Origin: Rhizobium sp.
GTDB lineage: Bacteria > Pseudomonadota > Alphaproteobacteria > Rhizobiales > Rhizobiaceae
Length of the DNA stretch: 64,000 bases
Reading direction: 5' to 3'
Assembly: GCA_028290545.1 (NCBI GenBank)
Contig: JAQGJP010000103.1
Coordinates: forward strand, 1 to 64,000
A program made the position numbers and the translations under genes. The notes beneath the pieces were generated by a model that saw nothing but the letters and a program-made list of their open reading frames with translations, did no database searches and was not told the DNA's origin. Below are positions 1 through 8,444 of this stretch, piece by piece (positions within the stretch are counted from its first letter, which is position 1; each line of letters begins with the position of its first letter).

Positions 1-3000
1 CGATGCGATCCAAGGCCTCGCGCATTTCGATGACACCCTGCCGACAATTGTGCAAATAGGCGGGGATCCGGGCTGCCAGCTTTGGATGCAGGAAGACTTT
101 GTCCCTTGCACTCACGTCCTCTCTGGACGATGGCGGAATGTGCAGAGAGGTCTCCCTGATCGTTCGCAGCAGCACGTCCTGCTTGATCGGCTTGGTCAGG
201 AATGCGGTGCACCCGGCGGCCAGGCACATCTCCCGGTCGCCCTTGAGGGCCGAGGCGGTCAGGGCAATGATAGGTGTGTGCGGCCTATTGTTGGCCTCCT
301 CCCACGCGCGGATTGTGCGCGTCGCAGTGAGACCGTCCATGACCGGCATTTGTCGGTCCATCAGGACAAGGTCATATTGCCCAGTCTGAAACTTCTCACA
401 GGCTATGGCTCCGGTCTCGGCAATTTCGACACCATAAGGCGTGCCTTCAAGGTATGCCAAGATGATCGTGCAATTGTCCGGCGAGTCCTCCGCCAGCAGG
501 ATGCGAAGCGCCGGCAGCTGTTGCTCGGGACCTGCGCCGACGGATTCGGGCACCGGCCGATTGCCTCCGGCCCACACCTCAAGCGGAACGGAGAAAGCAA
601 ACACGCTGCCCTTGCCGACTTCGCTTTCGACCCAGATGCGTCCGCCCATCAGTTCCACCAGGCGCTTCGAAATCGTGAGGCCCAGCCCAGAACCGCCGAA
701 CCGGCGCGTTGTGGACGAATCGGCTTGCGTGAAACGTTCAAATACTTGTCCCAATTTCTCGGACGAAATGCCAATGCCGGTGTCGGAAAGGGTGAACCGC
801 AGTGCGGTCGGATCGGATGAGTCTTGATCCAAGTCCACTCGCAGGCACACTTCACCGGCTTGGGTGAATTTGATCGCGTTGCCGACAAGATTGAGCAATA
901 CCTGTCGCAGCCTGGTCGGATCGCCGATCAGATCTGGGGGCACCTCAGGGGCGAGCTCGTATTTCAAGTCCAGGCCTTTTTCATCGGCCTTACCCCTCAC
1001 CATCTCCATAACCTTTTCCAAGTGGTCGTAGAGCGAGAAACCGGTCTGTTCCAGTTCAAGCTGCGATGCTTCGACCTTGGAGAGGTCGAGGATGTCGTTG
1101 ATAAGGTTCAGTAGGTTGTCGCCAGCGCGGCGAAAGATTTGCACATATTTGTCTTGCTCCGGCGAGAGCGTTGTTTTCGCCAGCAGGTCCGAGATGCCCA
1201 TGATCGCATTCATCGGCGTCCGGATCTCATGACTCATGCTGGCGAGAAAATCCGACTTGGTCAGGCTGGCACTCTCGGCGGCGGTCTTGGCCTGCTGCAA
1301 CTCGACCTCGAATCGCTTGCGTTCGGTAACGTCGCGCGCCGCAGCGAAGACGCCTTGCAATGTGCGGTTTCGGTCGTAGAAAGTGGTCGCATTGTACGAC
1401 ACGACCGTCTGCTTGCCGTCGCGAGCGAGCGCGGTCAGCTCGTAGTCGGTGACCGACTTTTCGCTCAATACCCGCTTGATGGCGGACTCTGCCCGGTCCG
1501 GATCGGTGAAGTAGTTCTTGAACGGCGCACCGATCAATTCGTCTCGCGTGCAATCCGTAAGCGCTTCCATCTGCTTGTTGACATCGGTGATAATGCCGGA
1601 CGCATCGGTGGTCATGATCGCGTCGATGTTGGCTTCGATGAGCGAGCGGGTATAAAATTGCTGGTCGCGCAGACGCTGGTCGAGCTTTTTCTGTTCTTCT
1701 TCGACCAACTTGCGAGCCGTATTGTCGGTGCCGATCAAGAGATAGCCGATGATCGCGTCCTGTGCGTCGCGCAGCGCTGTAACCGACACCACCGCCGGGA
1801 ATCGGCTTCCATCCTTGCGGATGTAAGTCAGTTCGTAGATGTCCTCGATGCCACGCGAAGCTTTGAAGACCAGGGCTTCGAAGCCCGGCGTAATCGGGGT
1901 TGCGAGCTCAATGCTGAGCGCTTTGGCGCGGGCGACCACTTCTTGCGGATCGGAAATGTCAGCCGGTGTGATCTTGTTCATCACCTCGATGGCGGTGTAG
2001 CCCAACATTTTCTCGGCGCCGACGTTGAAAATCTGAATGACGCCTTTGGCATCGGTGGCAATGCTCGAGAAGTTAGCACTGTTGAAGATTGCGTTCTGCA
2101 GCGCTCCCGCTTGGAGGAGCGCTTCCTCGGCTTGCTTGCGGGCGGTGTTGTCGGTACCGATCAGCAAATAGCCTATGATGGCGTCCTGCGCATCGCGCAG
2201 CGCGGTAACCGACACGACCGCCGGGAACCGGCTTCCATCCTTGCGGATGTAAGTCAGTTCGTAGATGTCTTCGATGCCACGCGATGCTTTGAAGACCAGG
2301 GCTTCGAAACCCGGCGTAATCGAGGTGGCGAGTTCGACGCTGAGCTCCTTGGCGCGAGCAATCACTTCTTGGGGATCGGAAATGTCAGCCGGCGTGATCT
2401 TGTTCATCACCTCGGCGGCCGTGTAGCCCAGCATGCGCTCGGCGCCCACATTGAAAATCTGAATGACGCCCTTGGCATCGGTGGCAATACTCGAGAAATT
2501 GGCGCTGTTGAAAATGGCACTTTGCAAGGCCCCAGCCTTGAGCAGCGCCTCTTCGGCGAGCTTACGCGCCGTATTGTCGGTGCCGATCAGCAGATAGCCG
2601 ATGATGGCGTCCTGCGCATCGCGCAACGCCGTGACGGACACCACCGCCGGAAAGCGGCTGCCGTCCTTGCGGATATAAGTCAGCTCGTAAATGTCTTCGA
2701 TGCCGCGTGAGGCCTTGAACACCAGGGCTTCGAAGCCCGGTGTAATCGAAGTGCCGAGTTCGACGCTGAGCGCATTGGCGCGCACGATCAGCTCTTGCGG
2801 TTCGGAGATGTCGGCCGGAGTCACTTTGTTCATCACCTCGGCGGCCGTATAGCCAAGCATGCGCTCGGCCCCGACATTGAAGATCTGAATGACACCCTTG
2901 GCGTCCGTGGCGATGCTGGAAAAGTTGGCACTGTTGAAGATCGCGCTCTGCAGAGGCCCCGCCCTGAGCAGCCCCGCCTCCGCCTGTTTGCGGGCGGTAT

Positions 3001-3508
3001 TGTCGGCGCCAATCACTTCCTCGTGCGCCTTCTTTAAGGCGGCTTCCGACAGTTTTTGCTCGGTGATGTCTTCACCAATGCTCGCCGCGCCGATCACATC
3101 GCCGGACGTCGAGCGCAACAGGGAGTTGTTCCACCGGACAAGCCGTCGCGCTCCAGATCGGGTGACGATTTCGTGCTCGTGATGCCAGGCAACCGACTGA
3201 TCGGCAAGCAACGCCGAATAGATCCCTCGCAACTCATCGACAACCTCGGACGGCACAAAGAATTCAAACCAGTCCCGGCCAATCACATCCTCGCTCAGCC
3301 AGCCCGTCAGCCGCAGCAGATAATCGTTGCAGTAGAGGATGCGCGCTTCCCGGTCGAGCATCACCGACGAGATCTCAAGATTGCGCAGAATTTCAGTGAG
3401 GTGCCCCTCCCTGTTCGGCAATTCCCATATTGCCTGCTTGTGGGTCGCAGTATCCACGCTCTCGATGGCGCCACTCCGTGTTTGCGTCTTGCTGGCTCGA
3501 ATAGTCAT
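1..3508 (-). CDS. PAS-rich hybrid sensor histidine kinase (3' end beyond the window)
   Basis: This is a cytoplasmic multi-domain sensor kinase for a phosphorelay. Reading the minus strand from ATG 3508 gives about 1169 residues before the edge. PAS 1 lies at about residues 30-150. Three near-identical 142-residue PAS modules follow (nt about 3000-1722), then a fifth PAS near 610-725. The dimerisation motif SMSHEIRTP carries His760. The ATPase domain has NLVGNAIKF and GGSGLGLTISKRL. A receiver domain follows, with LMDRQMP at Asp1051 and a TKP lysine. At the edge the start of an Hpt domain is visible. No membrane segment was seen, so the signal is probably intracellular. The chosen start has GGGGA 7 nt upstream; an in-frame ATG at 3529 has a poorer site. 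The response regulator at 3761-4177 is upstream on the same strand and is a likely partner. Confidence 0.9.
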   Translation of the reverse strand, partial: MTIRASKTQTRSGAIESVDTATHKQAIWELPNREGHLTEILRNLEISSVMLDREARILYCNDYLLRLTGWLSEDVIGRDWFEFFVPSEVVDELRGIYSALLADQSVAWHHEHEIVTRSGARRLVRWNNSLLRSTSGDVIGAASIGEDITEQKLSEAALKKAHEEVIGADNTARKQAEAGLLRAGPLQSAIFNSANFSSIATDAKGVIQIFNVGAERMLGYTAAEVMNKVTPADISEPQELIVRANALSVELGTSITPGFEALVFKASRGIEDIYELTYIRKDGSRFPAVVSVTALRDAQDAIIGYLLIGTDNTARKLAEEALLKAGALQSAIFNSANFSSIATDAKGVIQIFNVGAERMLGYTAAEVMNKITPADISDPQEVIARAKELSVELATSITPGFEALVFKASRGIEDIYELTYIRKDGSRFPAVVSVTALRDAQDAIIGYLLIGTDNTARKQAEEALLQAGALQNAIFNSANFSSIATDAKGVIQIFNVGAEKMLGYTAIEVMNKITPADISDPQEVVARAKALSIELATPITPGFEALVFKASRGIEDIYELTYIRKDGSRFPAVVSVTALRDAQDAIIGYLLIGTDNTARKLVEEEQKKLDQRLRDQQFYTRSLIEANIDAIMTTDASGIITDVNKQMEALTDCTRDELIGAPFKNYFTDPDRAESAIKRVLSEKSVTDYELTALARDGKQTVVSYNATTFYDRNRTLQGVFAAARDVTERKRFEVELQQAKTAAESASLTKSDFLASMSHEIRTPMNAIMGISDLLAKTTLSPEQDKYVQIFRRAGDNLLNLINDILDLSKVEASQLELEQTGFSLYDHLEKVMEMVRGKADEKGLDLKYELAPEVPPDLIGDPTRLRQVLLNLVGNAIKFTQAGEVCLRVDLDQDSSDPTALRFTLSDTGIGISSEKLGQVFERFTQADSSTTRRFGGSGLGLTISKRLVELMGGRIWVESEVGKGSVFAFSVPLEVWAGGNRPVPESVGAGPEQQLPALRILLAEDSPDNCTIILAYLEGTPYGVEIAETGAIACEKFQTGQYDLVLMDRQMPVMDGLTATRTIRAWEEANNRPHTPIIALTASALKGDREMCLAAGCTAFLTKPIKQDVLLRTIRETSLHIPPSSREDVSARDKVFLHPKLAARIPAYLHNCRQGVIEMREALDRI

Positions 3509-3760
3509 GAGTTGGTCCCCGCAATCCATAATGGTTCTACCGCATGAAGGCGCGTGCAGCGACGGGCGAGCAATCTCACGACTGCCAGATCGTCCTTGGC
3601 AACAAATTCTTGGGCCTGCTGGTGTGCTCTATCGGTCGATGATGTTCTGCAAGTCCGCCGCGTAGAAGCCCGTTTCACTGAGGCGTGATGCGCAGCTCCG
3701 AGGAGGGACAGCAGGCGATCTCGCTTTTGCCGCAGCCGTATCCCTGGTGCTGAGAGAGTG

Positions 3761-4177
3761 TCACTGATCTCGGAAAACCCAAGATTGCCGCCCGCCCCGG
3801 TCTCCGGGTTGCACGTAACCACGCACCAAGGCCGCAAGGGTCATCGGATCGAAGGGCTTGGGTATCACGCCTAAGTCGCTGTGCGAGCGAAAGATGTTCA
3901 GCTCTCGGATTTCCATGCACGCGGTCATAAAAATGACCGGGATCCCCCTGGTCCCCGGGTCGTCGCGCAAGTGCGCAAGCGTGGCTGGCCCGTCCATCGC
4001 GGGCATCATGACGTCCAGGAGTATCAGGTCGGGCGACCAATCCATGGCGAGGGTGAGGGCTTCCATGCCCGAGCCGCAACTTCGCGTCACCAGATCGGGA
4101 TCGAGACCGAGCGATATCTCCACCACTTCGCGGATGTCAGCGTCATCGTCGACATGAAGAACTCGAAGCGCGGTCAT
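3761..4177 (-). CDS. single-domain response regulator (CheY-like)
   Basis: A 138-residue stand-alone receiver domain. The acidic pocket is Asp10-Asp12, the phosphoacceptor is Asp55 in LILLDVMMPAMDG, the switch Thr is Thr85 in FMTA, and the conserved Lys is Lys107 in IPKPFDP. All key residues are present, so it should be phosphorylatable. It has no output domain and would act by protein contact or as a phosphorelay shuttle. It lies about 250 bp upstream of the hybrid kinase on the same strand, so that kinase is the natural partner. The 250 bp between them contains no gene I recognise. Confidence 0.9.
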   Translation of the reverse strand: MTALRVLHVDDDADIREVVEISLGLDPDLVTRSCGSGMEALTLAMDWSPDLILLDVMMPAMDGPATLAHLRDDPGTRGIPVIFMTACMEIRELNIFRSHSDLGVIPKPFDPMTLAALVRGYVQPGDRGGRQSWVFRDQ

Positions 4178-4488
4178 TCGACCTCCCTAGCCAGAAGCGA
4201 CCGCAGCAAAATGACTGAAGTCGCCATGGCAGATCCATGTGGTTTATACTAGCGGTGGGAATGCACTAACCTAAAGCACCTATCGCTGAATTCGGGAAGC
4301 GCGATAGAATTATCGTCACTATTCACTTAGAGTGTAAATAATTTCGTAATATTTAGTCGATACGCATATTAGACAGACGAATTATGTATTTCCCTGCATT
4401 TCGGCAACTGATCTGCCCCTACCGGGTGAGATTGTTTAGCGATAGCTATCTTTATCGAGCCTTACGGGATCAATTACTGACGAACACA
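4178..4488. other. AT-rich intergenic region
   Basis: No coding sequence is recognisable. The stretch from about 4250 to 4400 is much more AT-rich than its surroundings. It must contain the promoter of the minus-strand response regulator on its left side. On the right it borders a decayed insertion sequence. Confidence 0.5.
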
Positions 4489-5034
4489 GCGTTGGTGCAG
4501 CGATCGGTTTGTGCCAGCAGTTGTCTACGATGGATTTGGTCGGTTTGCTTTGGCTTTCAGCGGACGGATTTCGGGCGTCCGCAGGCGAGCAGGCGACGCC
4601 CGATGATCCCCTTGCATCGACCCATTGCCGTTTCAATCAAAGCCCGTTTACCATAGCTGGTGGAGGCCTGCCATTTTAGCGGACCATCGGCCTGGATTGA
4701 TGCGACATGACAATCCCGGTGTTCTACCGGCTCAGCCTCCTGTCTTGCCACCGCCGTTGAGCGCGGTGCAATGATGATCCTGGCCTCAGTCCTGTGGCGC
4801 AGGACAGCCTTGCAGGTTAGATCGCCATCATCGGCGGTGAACCGGCCAATCTCATCGTCGATCCGGTCGAGCGGTGGCTCCACCTGATCCGTCAACGCAT
4901 GCGCAATGATCTCGCCACTGTCGGCATCAAGCGCCAGATGCAACTGGCGCCAGCCACGGCGGGACTTGGCTATGCTTTTCTTCAAGCCATTGGCCTGCGC
5001 CATGGATCTTCAGCCCGGTGCTATCGACCAGCAG
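4489..5034 (-). pseudogene. IS5-family transposase remnant
   Basis: The minus strand encodes the C-terminal half of an IS5-family DDE transposase: LLVDSTGLKIHGAG, LHLALDADSGEIIAH, STAVARQEAEPVEHRD, YGKRALIETAMGRCKGIIG and the terminal GRPKSVR, ending at 4557. It is broken in three ways. The N-terminal half is absent. A one-base deletion near 4987 shifts frame between the EEKH and KSRRGW motifs. A segment expected between GIIGRR and LACGRPK is missing. The sequence at 4489-4509 resembles the terminal inverted repeat I would expect for such an element, but I found no matching partner. Upstream, the reading frame runs directly into a J-domain-protein fragment. Confidence 0.85.
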
Positions 5035-5193
5035 GTAGCGGGCGATGTCCGCGTCAGACAGATCGGTCGCGAAATCCCCTTTATTGTATTCCTTGACGTG
5101 CTCAAGACAGAACAGCAGATAAAGGCCTTCAGCATCCCGCCTGACAGGGGCACGGTGCGTCCTATTCTTTTCGCAGCCGTCCCATTGGCATTT
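5035..5193 (-). pseudogene. fragment of a Rhizobium-type J-domain (DnaJ-family) protein
   Basis: The minus strand encodes about 53 residues with the pattern CQWDGC, THRAP, LYLLFCLEHVKEYNKG and LSDADIARY. From memory this matches the conserved N-terminal Cys/His-rich region of small DnaJ-family proteins of Rhizobiales, which normally continue to a C-terminal J domain. Here the frame passes after IARY straight into the IS5 transposase motif LLVDSTGLK. Upstream it ends where the opposite strand begins to encode an HWE kinase C-terminus. The fragment therefore has neither its own start nor its J domain. Identification rests on recall of the family and needs a search. Confidence 0.65.
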
Positions 5194-5195
5194 CG

Positions 5196-5432
5196 GATCT
5201 GTCGGTCCCGGATGGCGAGGTTTATGTGACATGGAATTTAGAGCCCCAGAACAACGGGCAACAGTTGCTAATATGTGAATGGCGGGAAGCAAACGGGCCC
5301 CCTGTCCCGCCTCTTCAGCGGCGTGGCTATGGAACGGAGCTGATTAACAGCACCGCCAAACATTTGGGCGGAGAGGCGGAACTGACGTTCGATGCCGGCG
5401 GTTTAACAGCAATCATCAAGCTGCAAATGTGA
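5196..5432 (+). pseudogene. C-terminal fragment of an HWE-type sensor histidine kinase
   Basis: The plus strand encodes about 78 residues matching the end of HWE/HisKA_2 kinases: LSVPDGEVYVTW, CEWREANGPPVPP, RRGYGTELI and KHLGGEAELTFDAGGL. The GPPV and RRG(F/Y)G motifs belong to the ATP-binding domain of this family. Everything upstream, including the phosphorylated His and most of the ATPase domain, has been lost at the junction with the J-domain-protein fragment. The stop codon overlaps the GTG of the following response-regulator remnant, the original kinase-regulator gene order in many Rhizobiales. Confidence 0.75.
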
Positions 5433-5761
5433 GGCTCATGACACAATCCGGCCCAAGCCAGCTATCTTCCAAGAAGCGTATCCTCGTCGCCGAAGACGAG
5501 TTTTTCATCGCCATGGAACTGACATCGATTTTGGAAAAAGCCGGCTATCACGTGATAGCTTCGGTAGTGGCGGTGGACGAAGCGCTCGATCTGCTTAAGC
5601 GCGAGCACCCCGACGCAGTCATTCTGACGGCCATGGGTGTGCCCTTCATCCTGGTAACGGCACTCAACGACTCCGAAATCTCCCAGAATTCTGTTCTTCG
5701 TGGCGCCGACTGACGCACGGCAGCTGCTTGAGGCTATTCGGATGTTGTTGAGCGGAGCGTG
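5429..5761 (+). pseudogene. decayed response regulator lacking its phosphoacceptor
   Basis: The start (GTG 5429 or ATG 5438) and the first half (ILVAEDEFFIAMELTSILEKAGY) are normal for the receiver proteins that accompany HWE kinases. At DAVILT the frame jumps to AMGVPFILVTA, so about 20 residues including the phosphoacceptor Asp are missing without loss of frame. A stop follows at SVLRGAD. Shifting one frame recovers the family's usual C-terminus (ARQLLEAIRMLLSGA, ending at 5761), so a second small deletion removed the conserved Lys region. It cannot work as a phosphorylated receiver. Confidence 0.75.
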
Positions 5762-5911
5762 ACGGGCATCAGCCTTCAAATCACCCTTGGTCCTATTTAC
5801 TACGGAAAAGTCAACGCACCCACGAACATGTTCCGATCGACCGAAGCACCGTTTTTCATCTAATCAGTGAGGTACCGCCTTTTTGTATGCAAGCAGGTAA
5901 TAATCAGGTAG

Positions 5912-5927
5912 GCTGACAAATGTCAGC
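5912..5927. promoter_or_regulatory. perfect palindrome upstream of the RsbQ-like gene
   Basis: GCTGACA-AA-TGTCAGC is a perfect 7-bp inverted repeat with a 2-bp centre, ending 39 bp before the TTG start at 5967. The spacer is too short for an RNA hairpin, so a protein-binding site in DNA is more likely. No regulator can be assigned. Confidence 0.4.
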
Positions 5928-5966
5928 TTTCGCGCTGCTTCGCCCTACAACGCAAAGGAAAATGCA

Positions 5967-6755
5967 TTGTCGGTTCTTCACCGCAATAACGTCGTCGTGA
6001 GTGGCCAAGGCTCTCGTAGCATGGTCTTTGCTCATGGCTATGGCTGCGACCAAAACATGTGGCGTTTCGTGGCGCCGGCCTTTGAAGACCGGTTCCAGAC
6101 TGTGTTGTTCGACCATGTTGGCGCAGGCAGATCAGACATGTCGGCTTATGACCCGGAGAAATACGTCTCGCTCGATGGCTACGCAGAGGATGTCGTGGAA
6201 ATCGGCCGCGAACTAAATCTCACCGATGCTGTTTTTGTTGGTCACTCCGTCAGTGCCATGATCGGCATGCTGGCCTCGTTGAGTGCACCTGACATGTTCT
6301 CCCACCTTGTTCTGGTGGGTCCTTCGCCGCGCTACATCAACGACGGCAACTACGTCGGAGGCTTCACGGCAAGTCAGATTGAGGAAATGCTAGCGTTTCT
6401 TGCCGACAACCACATGGGCTGGTCGATGGCGATGGCGCCGGCGATCATGGGGAATGCCGAGCGCCCCGAACTGGCCGAGGAATTGACCAATAGTTTCTGC
6501 CGCATGAACCCGGAGATTGCCAAGGCTTTCGCGCGCGTGACTTTTATGTCAGACAACCGCGCCGACTTGACGAAGGTCGCGGCCAAAACACTCATCCTTC
6601 AATGCAGCGACGACATCATCGCTTCCGATGCAGTGGGTGAATATGTCCACCACAACATCGCCGGCAGCCAGTTCCGCAAGTTGCAGGCGGTGGGACATTG
6701 TCCCAACCTCAGCGCCCCGGAGGAAGTCATTGCTGCGATTAGTTCCTTCGTCTGA
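5967..6755 (+). CDS. RsbQ-like alpha/beta hydrolase
   Basis: A 262-residue cytoplasmic alpha/beta hydrolase of the RsbQ/KAI2 group. The triad is visible: Ser94 in VGHSVSA, Asp216 in CSDDIIAS and His244 in VGHCPN, with HGYGCDQNMW at the oxyanion region. In Bacillus, RsbQ is needed for the PAS-domain phosphatase RsbP to sense energy stress; that is family knowledge. TTG 5967 is chosen because AAAGGAAA lies just upstream; the nearby ATG 5962 is in another frame. The gene overlaps the next one, a PAS histidine kinase, by 26 bp, so the two are probably translationally coupled. The true small-molecule substrate is unknown. Confidence 0.88.
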   Translation: MSVLHRNNVVVSGQGSRSMVFAHGYGCDQNMWRFVAPAFEDRFQTVLFDHVGAGRSDMSAYDPEKYVSLDGYAEDVVEIGRELNLTDAVFVGHSVSAMIGMLASLSAPDMFSHLVLVGPSPRYINDGNYVGGFTASQIEEMLAFLADNHMGWSMAMAPAIMGNAERPELAEELTNSFCRMNPEIAKAFARVTFMSDNRADLTKVAAKTLILQCSDDIIASDAVGEYVHHNIAGSQFRKLQAVGHCPNLSAPEEVIAAISSFV

Positions 6756-7971
6756 TATCGCGCCCGAGATACTCGGTACCGTTCCCGAAGAGGATCTGAC
6801 CGACCTCTACGACAACGCGCCCTGCGGCTACCTCTCTCTCCTGCCCGACGGACGCATCTACATGGTCAACGCCACGTTCCTTGGCTGGACCGGCTACACT
6901 CGGGAGCGGCTCGTTGGCACATTGATGCGGGATCTGCTCAATATCGGCGCGCAGATCTTCTACGAGACGCATTTCGCCCCGCTACTGCGTATGCAGGGCT
7001 TCTTCAACGAGGTCGCACTCGATGTCACCCGGGCCGATGGCAGCCGTTTGCCGGTGCTCGCCAACGCGGTGGAACGCCGCGATGCTGAGGGAAAGCTTCT
7101 GTTCACGCGCGTTAGCCTGTTCCAGGCTGGCGAGCGGCGGCGCTACGAGCGTGAGCTGGTCGAGGTCCAGGCCGCCACGGAAGCAGCAAGGAAAGAACTC
7201 GCTAACGTCAATGCCGTTCTAGAGGAGCGTGTCCAGCAGCTTGTCGAAGAGCGGCGTAATGCAGAGGGCTCCTTGCTGAGGGAGAAAGAAACGGCCGAGC
7301 TTCGCGAGCACTTCATTGCGGTTCTGGGGCACGATCTCCGCAATCCACTCGCGTCGGTACAGTCTGGCATCCGCATGCTGTCAAAGGAACACCTGAGCGA
7401 CCGGAGCAAGAGTGTCCTTACTCTCATGGACGGAAGCGTCGGCCGGATGGCTGCGCTGATCAGCGATGTGATGGATTTTGCCAGAGCACGGCTAGGGGGA
7501 GGTCTGGGCCTCAATCGCCTGACCAGCCAAGCGCTAGAGCGGGAAGTGAGCCAAGTGATCAGCGAATTGCGCGAAAGTAGGCCAGGAAGGGAAATCCAAG
7601 TGGAAATCGGCCTTGCCGCGCCGGTGATGTGCGATCCCGTCCGGATCGGGCAGATGGTCTCGAATCTCTTGGGCAATGCGCTTACCCATGGCGCCGAAGA
7701 CCAGCCGGTGCGGTTCTGTGCCTGGAGCGATGCAGAAGTATTGGAAATCTCAGTCGGCAATGCCGGCACGCCTATTCCGACTGAGATACAGGAAAGGCTG
7801 TTTCAACCGTTTTACCGTGGCGAACCATCCGCACGGAAGGAAGGATTGGGTCTCGGCCTCTATATCGCAGCGGAAATTGCTAAGGCACATGGCGGCAGGC
7901 TAACTGTCATAAGCGATGTCGATGAGACCCGCTTTACGTTTCGTATGCCGGCTGGGAAAGATCCTCGATAA
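6730..7971 (+). CDS. PAS-domain sensor histidine kinase coupled to the RsbQ-like protein
   Basis: About 413 residues with an N-terminal PAS domain (residues about 20-130, NAPCGYLSLLPDGRIYMVN), a coiled coil (about 140-190), a HisKA motif AVLGHDLRNPLASV with His201, and an ATPase domain with NLLGNALTHG and GLGLGLYIAAEI. There are no membrane segments and no receiver. The TTG start at 6730 has GGAGG 6 nt upstream and lies inside the preceding gene. No other start fits; an upstream ATG at 6628 would add 34 residues read from the hydrolase's shadow frame. The PAS plus coiled-coil layout copies the sensor half of Bacillus RsbP, with a kinase output in place of the PP2C phosphatase. No response regulator is adjacent. 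Confidence 0.85.
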   Translation: MLRLVPSSDIAPEILGTVPEEDLTDLYDNAPCGYLSLLPDGRIYMVNATFLGWTGYTRERLVGTLMRDLLNIGAQIFYETHFAPLLRMQGFFNEVALDVTRADGSRLPVLANAVERRDAEGKLLFTRVSLFQAGERRRYERELVEVQAATEAARKELANVNAVLEERVQQLVEERRNAEGSLLREKETAELREHFIAVLGHDLRNPLASVQSGIRMLSKEHLSDRSKSVLTLMDGSVGRMAALISDVMDFARARLGGGLGLNRLTSQALEREVSQVISELRESRPGREIQVEIGLAAPVMCDPVRIGQMVSNLLGNALTHGAEDQPVRFCAWSDAEVLEISVGNAGTPIPTEIQERLFQPFYRGEPSARKEGLGLGLYIAAEIAKAHGGRLTVISDVDETRFTFRMPAGKDPR

Positions 7972-7998
7972 CGATCCCGCCATGTAACCAACGACCGG

Positions 7999-8039
7999 AA
8001 ACCTGACATGAAATCCGGTCAGGAAACTATGTCAGGTTT
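7999..8039. terminator. inverted repeat after the RsbQ-kinase operon
   Basis: AAACCTGACAT (7999-8009) is followed after 19 nt by its exact complement ATGTCAGGTTT (8029-8039) and another T. The position 28 bp after the kinase stop fits a terminator. The TGACA/TGTCA core also resembles the palindrome at 5912-5927, so a shared binding site is an alternative. Confidence 0.5.
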
Positions 8040-8082
8040 TCAAGGACGTAGAACAGCCCCTCGCTTCGAATGGGGTCTAAAT

Positions 8083-8244
8083 CTACAATACGGCCGGGTT
8101 GATAAGGAAGGTGATAACGAACACTGCAAATGCACCTGCTGCGCCAATCGCTATTTGTTTACCGACCGTTGCCTGCACGTCGAGCAGGCCTGTAATTACA
8201 CCGGCGGCCGTGATATGGCGGGGTCGATCCCGCCCCACAGACAT
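8083..8244 (-). CDS. possible small membrane protein
   Basis: An ATG at 8244 opens a 53-residue reading frame that ends with a hydrophobic stretch, QIAIGAAGAFAVFVITFL, able to span the membrane once. Upstream in frame there is a TGA, so it cannot be longer. No good ribosome-binding site is visible and I recognise no family. It may instead be the 3' remnant of a larger membrane protein. The rest of 7972-8444 holds only the inverted repeat above and presumably the promoter of the LacI-type gene. Confidence 0.25.
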   Translation of the reverse strand: MSVGRDRPRHITAAGVITGLLDVQATVGKQIAIGAAGAFAVFVITFLINPAVL

Positions 8245-8444
8245 AAGGCTCGGAGCGGCTATCGGAACTCAATTTGTGGGTAATTGAAAGAACAACCGAG
8301 CGGTTACGATAAGCCATAGTGCCGGTTCGTGTCCTATCGCCTGAGATTGGGCACCTGAGCCCGGTTGCGCCCTCCACCGGGTTCGTCGTAGATAGTGATC
8401 TTGCTGCGCGCTTTCCCTGCAGCTTCCAACAGCGGGCCACTGTC

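Noticed and set aside
1139..2710. A 523-codon open frame on the plus strand
   Set aside because: It is the complementary shadow of the PAS repeats; its repeated Asp/Arg/His-rich sequence has no family pattern, while the minus strand reads a clear kinase.
1722..3000. The 426-bp periodicity as a CRISPR or satellite array
   Set aside because: The repeats are coding PAS modules with continuous frame and no spacers.
3505..3837. A minus-strand frame in the gap between the response regulator and hybrid kinase
   Set aside because: It overlaps the response regulator in a different frame, lacks a ribosome-binding site and matches no family I know.
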